Shown here in pieces: positions 18,882 to 24,321 of a stretch of 24,321 nucleotides of DNA. Under the pieces are notes generated by a model that searched no databases, was not told where the DNA came from, and saw nothing but the letters and a program-made list of their open reading frames with translations. Origin of the DNA: Bifidobacterium breve (GTDB taxonomy: Bacteria; Actinomycetota; Acidimicrobiia; IMCC26256; PALSA-555). The position numbers and the translations under genes are program-made. The stretch is from positions 1-24,321 of the forward strand of contig CAMDCC010000010.1 in assembly GCA_945889545.1 (NCBI GenBank), in the 5' to 3' direction. How positions within the stretch are numbered: the first letter of the stretch is position 1; each line of letters opens with the position of its first letter.

Positions 18882-21800
18882 GTGGCGATCGCGCCAGAGC
18901 AGATCGGGATCGGGATCCGTCGGTACTTCACCCGGCCCGGAGTGCACCCCTACGACACGGTCGAGTGGGAGCGGCGCGAGGCGCGCATCCAGAACTTCAA
19001 GGACGGGACCGACGCGTTCTACCAGCCAGACGTGGAGTTCCCCGTCGCCTGGTCGCAGAACGCCACCAACATCGTCGCCCAGAAGTACTTCCGCGGCACC
19101 CTCGGTACCGACGAGCGCGAGTGGTCGCTGCGTCAGGTGATCGACCGCGTCGCCGACACCGTCACCGCGTGGGGGATGCGCGACGGCTACTTCGTCGACG
19201 ACCAGGAAGGCGCGGCGTTCCGTAACGAGCTCAAGTTCGTGCTCGTGCACCAGCAAGTGGCGTTCAACAGCCCGGTGTGGTTCAACATCGGCGTCAAGGG
19301 AGTGCCGCAGCAATCGAGCGCGTGTTTCATCCTCGCGGTCGAGGACACGATGGACGGGATCCTCAACTGGTACCGCGAAGAGGGAACGATCTTCAAGGGC
19401 GGCTCGGGTTCGGGCATCAACCTGTCCAACATCCGCTCGTCGTACGAGGGTCTCGCCGGTGGCGGCACCGCGAGTGGCCCGGTGAGCTTCATGCGCGGCG
19501 CCGACGCATCGGCCGGCACGATCAAGTCGGGCGGCAAGACCCGGCGCGCCGCGAAGATGGTCATCCTCAACGACAACCACCCCGACATCGAAGAGTTCAT
19601 CTGGTGCAAGGCGCGTGAGGAGCGCAAGGCGCATGCGCTGAAAGACGCCGGCTTCGACATGGATCTCGACGGCATCGACAGCCACTCGATCCAGTACCAG
19701 AACGCCAACAACTCGGTACGGGTCACCGACGACTTCATGCGCGCGGTCGAAGAAGATGCCGATTGGGCGCTGCGGGCCGTCAAGACCGGCGAGCCGGTCA
19801 AGACGGTGAAGGCGCGCGACCTCATGCGTCAGATCTCCGAGGCGTCGTGGGAGTGCGCCGATCCCGGTATGCAGTTCGACACCACGATCAACCACTGGCA
19901 TACCGCGCCCAACACGGGCCGCATCAACGCCAGCAACCCGTGCTTCCCGGGTTCAGAGTTCGTGCACACCGACAAGGGATTGATCCGATTCGCTGAGCTC
20001 GTCGACCGTGCCCGCGACGGCGAGAGCTTCGGGATCTACACGCATGACGCGACGAACCCCGATGCTCCAGCGGAGCGACTCGAGGTCACGAGTCCCGAAG
20101 CGGTGATGATCACCGGCTTCAACGAGATTGTGAAGTTGACGTTCTCCAATGGCCAAGAGCTTCGCTGCACGCCGAACCACCGGATCTTCACTGAGAACCG
20201 GGGCTACGTCCGCGCCGATGAGCTCGAGGCGACCGATCGGGTCAAGGTGCTCACGTTGCCCGCGCCGGCAACGGCCGCGGACTGGAGCATTCCGACTTCG
20301 GCTCGCCTGTACGCACTCGCCGGTCGTGGCGACAAGAAGTCCAACGCCTTCCGCCTTCCCGAGAAGTGGAGCCCGGAGCTGGCTCACTACCTCGGTTGGT
20401 TGGTGGGTGACGGCTGCATCTCGGGCGACGTCGTCTCGACCGTCTACGGATCAGACGAGGAGCAGTCGCAGATCCTTCCGATGCACCAGGGCATTGCAAC
20501 CTGGATGAACGGCGACGCGACACCGAAGCCCTCGGTCCAGGCCAACGGCACGATGCAGCTCCGCCAGAGCCGCCGCGTGATCGCCCGCTTCTTCGAGGCG
20601 CTCGGTGTTTCGCGCAAGAAGTCGGCCGAGAAGAAGGTGCCGGATGCCATCTATCAGGCACCAAGCGAGATCGTCGCGGGCTTCCTCCGCGGGCTCTTTG
20701 ATGCCGACGGTTGCGTGTACGACGGCGCGCACTACCGCTACGTCGGACTTGGTTCAGCATCGGAAGACTTGCTCCGGGGAGTTCAGCGATTGCTGTCCAC
20801 ATTTGGTGTGTTCTCACGGATCTACCAGACTCGCAAGAGCGGCGGTCCGAGTGGATTCGAATACACGCGGAAGGACGGCACGAGCGTTTCTTACGATGCG
20901 GGTCCGGCTTTCGATCTGCGAATCGCCAATCGATCGGTTGCACGGTTCGCCGACCATGTTGGATTTGCTCTCGAAGGAAAGGTTGCGAAGCTCAGTTCGT
21001 TCATCGAGTCCCACCGACTCAACACGACTGATGAAACGATTCGACTACGTGAACGCGCGGACGATGGCGTGGAACTCACGTTCAATCTCACCGAGCCGCG
21101 GAACCACAGTTACGTCGTAAATGGGACAATCGTCGCGAATTGCTCGGAATATATGCACTTGGACAACTCGGCGTGCAACCTCGCCAGCATCAACTTGCTG
21201 AAGTACCTCGACGAGGACGGCAACTTCGACACCGAGGCTTTCAAGCAGACGGTCGAGGTCGTGTTCACCGCGCAGGAGATCCTCGTCGGCAATGCCGACT
21301 ACCCCACAGAGAAGATCGGTGAGAACAGCCGCAAATTCCGCCAGCTCGGTATGGGCTACGCCAACCTTGGCGCGCTGCTCATGGCGCAAGGCCTTCCCTA
21401 CGACTCCGACGAGGGTCGGGCGTGGGCCGCGGCGATCACCGCGCTCATGACGGGGCACGCGTACGCGACCAGCGCCAAGACCGCGGGGCGTATGGGACCG
21501 TTCGCGGGCTACGCCGAGAACGAAGACGCCATGCTCAACGTGCTGCGCATGCACCGCGCCGAGGTCGCCAAGATCGACGAAGAGCTCGTGCCCCCCGATC
21601 TGCTGGGTGCGGCACAGCGTTCATGGGACGAAGCCGTCGAGGTGGCCGAGTTCCAAGGCGTCCGCAACTCGCAAGCCACCGTGCTCGCGCCTACGGGATG
21701 TCTCGTTGGCGGGACTCTCGTGCCAACCGAGCGTGGTCTTGTGCGACTCGGTTCACTCGGAAACCCGATCGGCGACCAGTGGCAGCCGCTCGGCATCGAC

Positions 21801-24218
21801 GTCCAGACCGACGAAGGCGCGCGGGAGGCCACGCAGTTCTACGTGAACGGCGTCGAGCCCGTCGTCAATGTCACGACCGCACGCGGCTACCGCTTGCGCG
21901 GCACCACGAAGCACCGCGTGAAGGTCGTCGACGAGTACGGATCATGGGTATGGCGGCACTTGGCCGATATGCAATTCGGCGACCGCGTGCCGCTCGCACT
22001 CGACCAGCTCGTGGGTGAGCCCCAAGTCGTCACGCTGCCTCCGCTGCCAGAGGCGTACTGGACCGGCGAGTGGGAGGCGCAGGCGCCGCGCGAGGTCACT
22101 CCAGAGCTCGCTGAGCTCGTTGGCTACTTCATGGGCGACGGGTCGCTGCACTCGAGGGGTATCCGCCTCTGTGTCGCCAGCGGCGACTTCGACGTTGTCG
22201 AGCGCCTCTCGCAGCTCGGCAAAGAGTGCTTCGGCCTCCAGGCGCACTTCTCGCAGAAGAAGGGCTACACGGAGGTTGCCTTCCACTCGGTTCGACTCAC
22301 CGAGTGGTGGGAGGCGTGCGGCTTCGCGAAGCGTCTGCCGCATGAAGGGCACACGGGCAAGGGTTGGACCCCGCACATCCCCGACGCGCTGCTGCACACG
22401 AACGACCGTGACGTGTACGGGGCCTTCGTGCGCGGCCTCTTCGAGGCCGATGGCACGGTCACGTCCGGGATCCCAAACTGGTCCACCACGTCGCTTGAGT
22501 TCTCGCACGACGTCCAGTCGGTGCTGCTGGCACTCGGCTACCCGACGACCCGCAAGTACGACATCACCGGCTGGGGGCAGTCGACGCTGGCGGTGCTGCG
22601 GCTCCTCAACACGTCGTACCACTCCCGTTGGCTCGAGGAGATCGGGTTCGTCGGCGACCGCAAGAACACCAAGGTGCTTCGGAGTGAAGGACGCCAGGCG
22701 GCACGCAAGGACTACATCCCGATCACCCGCGCGCTGGTAGATCGGCTCGCGCCGACGAACGACCGCCTCCGCAAGGTGCTGCTCATGGAGGTCGCCCGCG
22801 GCACGGTGTCTCGACGTTCGGCGAACGAGTTGTTCGAGCGCACCAACGATGGCGAGCTCGAGCACCTGCTCGGCTTCTTCTACGACACCGTCGCATCGGC
22901 AGAGCTCGGCGACGAGGAACTCACGTTCGACCTTTCGGTGCCTGAGAACGTCACGTACGTGGCCAACGGCTTCGTCAGTCACAACACCATCGGGTTGATG
23001 ATGGATTGCGACACGACCGGCATCGAGCCCGACCTCGCCCTCACGAAGGCGAAGAAGCTCGTGGGCGGCGGCACGATGATGATCGTCAACCAGACGATCC
23101 CGCGTGCGTTGCGCAAGCTCGGGTACTCCGACGAGCAGGGCGACGCGATCGTGCAACACATCAACGAGCACAAGACGCTCGACGGTGCGCCGGAGTTCAA
23201 CCCGGAGCACCTCCCTGTGTTCGCGTGCTCGATGGGTGACAACACGATCCACTACATGGGTCACGTGAAGATGATGGGTGCGGCGCAGCCATTCATCTCG
23301 GGGAGTATCTCCAAAACTGTGAACACGCCGGAGCACACGACGGTCGAAGAGATCGAGATGCTCCACATGGAATCGTGGAAGCTCGGCCTCAAGTCGGTGG
23401 CGATCTACCGCGACAATTGCAAGGTGGGGCAGCCGCTGGCCACGCAGAAGAAGACCGTGAAGACGGTGGAAGTGGCCGAGGCATTCGATGCCGTGATCGG
23501 GGCCGCGGACCAGGCCGGCGTGGTCATCCGCGAGGTCGAGCGGATCGTCGAGACGGTCATCGTGCAACAGCCGATCCGCCAGAAGCCGCCGCGCACGCGC
23601 AGGTCGCGCACGTTCTCGTTCCGGGTGGCCGACTGCCACGGGTACGCGACGGTCGGGGAGTTCGAAGACGGTCGGCCCGCCGAGGTGTTCCTCAAGGTGG
23701 CGAAGCAGGGCTCCACGCTCGCCGGGATCATGGACGCGTTCGCGATCTCGGTGAGCCACGGGCTCCAGTACGGCGTGCCGCTCCAGGCGTTCGTCGACAT
23801 GTTCACCAACATGCGCTTCGAGCCTGCGGGCATGACCGACGACCCCGATATCCGGTTCGCGTCGAGCCTCGTCGACTACATCTTCCGACGCCTCGCGGTG
23901 GAGTATCTCTCCTACGAAGAGCGCAAGGACCTCGGCGTGCTCACGATCGACGAGCGCACGGAGCCCTCCCTTCCTGGCGTGCAAGAGGCCACCACGGTCA
24001 CGGAGTCGGGTCTCGACCTCCTACCGGCCGAGGACCGCGCGCCGTCGCACATCATGGAGCTCCCGATGGCACCGCCTGAGCCTGCGGCGACTGCGCCCGA
24101 GGCGCGTCACGAACGCGAGGCCGAAGTGGTGCTTTGCTACAACTGCGGCGACATCATGCAGCGCGCGGGTTCGTGCTTCGCGTGCGGCTCCTGCGGCTCC
24201 ACCACCGGCTGCTCGTAG
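18882..24218 (+). CDS. nrdJ: B12-dependent (class II) ribonucleotide reductase NrdJ with two inteins
   Basis: The 1778-codon precursor makes a spliced enzyme of about 949 residues, normal for actinobacterial NrdJ. It reduces ribonucleotides to deoxyribonucleotides with adenosylcobalamin and needs no oxygen. QQSSACFILAVEDTMDGI holds one redox cysteine (C148). The radical-site motif NPCSEY is split by intein 1 and the phosphate-binding APTGTIG by intein 2. The C-terminus is Cys-rich (C1752, C1755, C1765, C1768, C1771, C1777) and probably relays electrons or binds zinc. A variable linker (about 1510-1570) precedes the TSCPD-like region. The GTG start has AGGAGG at 5-base spacing. nrdR upstream is the likely repressor. 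No enzyme activity is possible before both inteins are removed. Confidence 0.97.
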   Translation: MAIAPEQIGIGIRRYFTRPGVHPYDTVEWERREARIQNFKDGTDAFYQPDVEFPVAWSQNATNIVAQKYFRGTLGTDEREWSLRQVIDRVADTVTAWGMRDGYFVDDQEGAAFRNELKFVLVHQQVAFNSPVWFNIGVKGVPQQSSACFILAVEDTMDGILNWYREEGTIFKGGSGSGINLSNIRSSYEGLAGGGTASGPVSFMRGADASAGTIKSGGKTRRAAKMVILNDNHPDIEEFIWCKAREERKAHALKDAGFDMDLDGIDSHSIQYQNANNSVRVTDDFMRAVEEDADWALRAVKTGEPVKTVKARDLMRQISEASWECADPGMQFDTTINHWHTAPNTGRINASNPCFPGSEFVHTDKGLIRFAELVDRARDGESFGIYTHDATNPDAPAERLEVTSPEAVMITGFNEIVKLTFSNGQELRCTPNHRIFTENRGYVRADELEATDRVKVLTLPAPATAADWSIPTSARLYALAGRGDKKSNAFRLPEKWSPELAHYLGWLVGDGCISGDVVSTVYGSDEEQSQILPMHQGIATWMNGDATPKPSVQANGTMQLRQSRRVIARFFEALGVSRKKSAEKKVPDAIYQAPSEIVAGFLRGLFDADGCVYDGAHYRYVGLGSASEDLLRGVQRLLSTFGVFSRIYQTRKSGGPSGFEYTRKDGTSVSYDAGPAFDLRIANRSVARFADHVGFALEGKVAKLSSFIESHRLNTTDETIRLRERADDGVELTFNLTEPRNHSYVVNGTIVANCSEYMHLDNSACNLASINLLKYLDEDGNFDTEAFKQTVEVVFTAQEILVGNADYPTEKIGENSRKFRQLGMGYANLGALLMAQGLPYDSDEGRAWAAAITALMTGHAYATSAKTAGRMGPFAGYAENEDAMLNVLRMHRAEVAKIDEELVPPDLLGAAQRSWDEAVEVAEFQGVRNSQATVLAPTGCLVGGTLVPTERGLVRLGSLGNPIGDQWQPLGIDVQTDEGAREATQFYVNGVEPVVNVTTARGYRLRGTTKHRVKVVDEYGSWVWRHLADMQFGDRVPLALDQLVGEPQVVTLPPLPEAYWTGEWEAQAPREVTPELAELVGYFMGDGSLHSRGIRLCVASGDFDVVERLSQLGKECFGLQAHFSQKKGYTEVAFHSVRLTEWWEACGFAKRLPHEGHTGKGWTPHIPDALLHTNDRDVYGAFVRGLFEADGTVTSGIPNWSTTSLEFSHDVQSVLLALGYPTTRKYDITGWGQSTLAVLRLLNTSYHSRWLEEIGFVGDRKNTKVLRSEGRQAARKDYIPITRALVDRLAPTNDRLRKVLLMEVARGTVSRRSANELFERTNDGELEHLLGFFYDTVASAELGDEELTFDLSVPENVTYVANGFVSHNTIGLMMDCDTTGIEPDLALTKAKKLVGGGTMMIVNQTIPRALRKLGYSDEQGDAIVQHINEHKTLDGAPEFNPEHLPVFACSMGDNTIHYMGHVKMMGAAQPFISGSISKTVNTPEHTTVEEIEMLHMESWKLGLKSVAIYRDNCKVGQPLATQKKTVKTVEVAEAFDAVIGAADQAGVVIREVERIVETVIVQQPIRQKPPRTRRSRTFSFRVADCHGYATVGEFEDGRPAEVFLKVAKQGSTLAGIMDAFAISVSHGLQYGVPLQAFVDMFTNMRFEPAGMTDDPDIRFASSLVDYIFRRLAVEYLSYEERKDLGVLTIDERTEPSLPGVQEATTVTESGLDLLPAEDRAPSHIMELPMAPPEPAATAPEARHEREAEVVLCYNCGDIMQRAGSCFACGSCGSTTGCS
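19941..21140 (+). mobile_element. Intein 1 of NrdJ (LAGLIDADG type), at the catalytic Cys
   Basis: 400 residues (354-753 of the precursor). It begins with Cys354 (CFPGSEF), has block B T430-P-N-H433, two LAGLIDADG endonuclease motifs (LGWLVGDGC, D510; RGLFDADGC, D607 and D609) and ends VVNGTIVAN before Cys754. The flanks join as NP-CSEYMHL, the ribonucleotide reductase active-site motif, so the +1 splicing nucleophile is also the catalytic cysteine. The penultimate residue is Ala752 instead of the usual His. The last 300 bases are poorer in G+C (163 of 300 counted over 20881-21180) than the rest of the gene. Confidence 0.95.
21699..22985 (+). mobile_element. Intein 2 of NrdJ (LAGLIDADG type), in the substrate-binding loop
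   Basis: 429 residues (940-1368 of the precursor). It begins with Cys940 (CLVGGTLVPT), has block B T1008-T-K-H1011, two endonuclease motifs (LVGYFMGDGS, D1086; RGLFEADGT, E1188 and D1190) and ends YVANGFVSHN with the standard His-Asn before Thr1369. The flanks join as APTG-TIGLMMD, the conserved phosphate-binding loop. Its base composition and codon use resemble the host gene more than the end of intein 1 does, suggesting longer residence. Confidence 0.96.
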
Positions 24219-24248
24219 CTCACTCGTGCGGCTCTGCTCAATTCCTGG

Positions 24249-24273
24249 GGGCTACGTCTGACGGACGTAGCCC
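24249..24273 (+). terminator. Hairpin after nrdJ
   Basis: A perfect 10-bp stem, GGGCTACGTC (24249-24258) with GACGTAGCCC (24264-24273) and loop TGACG, extendable by a G-T and a G-C pair, lies 30 bases after the nrdJ stop. No T-run follows. It overlaps the 3' end of the probable convergent gene and may serve both. Confidence 0.7.
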
Positions 24274-24321
24274 TCGCCGCTGAGGAACCGCAGCGTCACG
24301 TGCGCAGCCGCGAGGAGCCGC
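24252..24321 (-). CDS. Partial convergent CDS, C-terminal end only
   Basis: On the minus strand an open frame enters from the window edge and stops at TAG (24254-24252). It encodes RLLAAAHVTLRFLSGEGYVRQT, with nearly all third codon positions G or C, as in real genes here. Only 22 residues are visible, so no family can be named. Confidence 0.4.
   Translation of the reverse strand, partial: RLLAAAHVTLRFLSGEGYVRQT

Noticed and set aside
21942..23984. Long minus-strand open frame of 680 codons opposite nrdJ
   Set aside because: It is antisense to nrdJ and intein 2, His/Arg/Val-rich and without recognisable motifs; it is a by-product of high-GC codon bias.

Overview
The window is high-GC chromosomal DNA from an actinobacterium. 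I infer Acidimicrobiia or a close relative. The evidence is the gene order (rimO-pgsA-cinA ... recA ... miaB-miaA-dapF-hflX ... lexA-nrdR-nrdJ), the frequent GTG/TTG starts and four-base stop/start overlaps, several apparently leaderless genes with a TANNNT -10 box 6-7 bases before the start codon, and actinobacterial-type LexA boxes. Most of it is housekeeping DNA, but it carries an unusual amount of small regulatory and repetitive structure.

Layout. 1-142: two identical 52-bp repeats at 90-bp spacing, separated by a reversed relic of a small intergenic element. 151-3426: rimO, pgsA and cinA, overlapping. 3441-3514: a 74-bp hairpin-rich repeat that runs into the GTG start of thpR (3512-4105). 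4115-6075: a GMC-family oxidoreductase overlapping a small Tat-exported protein, probably an accessory insertion. 6114-7472: recA behind a promoter with a LexA box between -35 and -10, then a 145-nt hairpin-bearing leader. 7522-7647: two strong hairpins between recA and a convergent TauE/SafE transporter gene (7673-8395); no recX lies here. 8437-10741: miaB and miaA, with miaB divergent from tauE over only 41 bp. 10756-10829: a second copy of the 74-bp element, running into the start of dapF. 10827-15444: dapF-hflX-dapC-dapD-lipoprotein, tightly packed. 15652-16730: a GlxA-type regulator with a palindrome in its promoter. 16763-17389: lexA (minus), divergent from a LysM protein (17661-18098) over a control region with four LexA boxes. 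18158-24218: nrdR, then nrdJ, a B12-dependent ribonucleotide reductase gene interrupted by two inteins. At the right edge is the probable tail of a convergent gene.

How the genes work together. recA, lexA and the LysM protein (resembling the damage-induced division inhibitors found next to lexA in other actinobacteria) form an SOS module, and all three promoters carry LexA boxes in the spacer. nrdR is the predicted repressor of ribonucleotide reductase and stands directly upstream of nrdJ. dapF, dapC and dapD are three steps of the succinylase route to meso-diaminopimelate. miaA and miaB modify the same tRNA adenosine (A37), and rimO is MiaB's ribosomal-protein-modifying relative.

Most unusual: (1) a 74-bp element that carries the ribosome-binding region and start codon of two unrelated genes, with a third reversed relic inside a 90-bp-period repeat; (2) two LAGLIDADG inteins in nrdJ, one of them directly before the catalytic cysteine; (3) a structured recA leader that shares the palindrome TGGAATTCCA with the nrdJ promoter; (4) a DapF with Ser in place of the first catalytic Cys.
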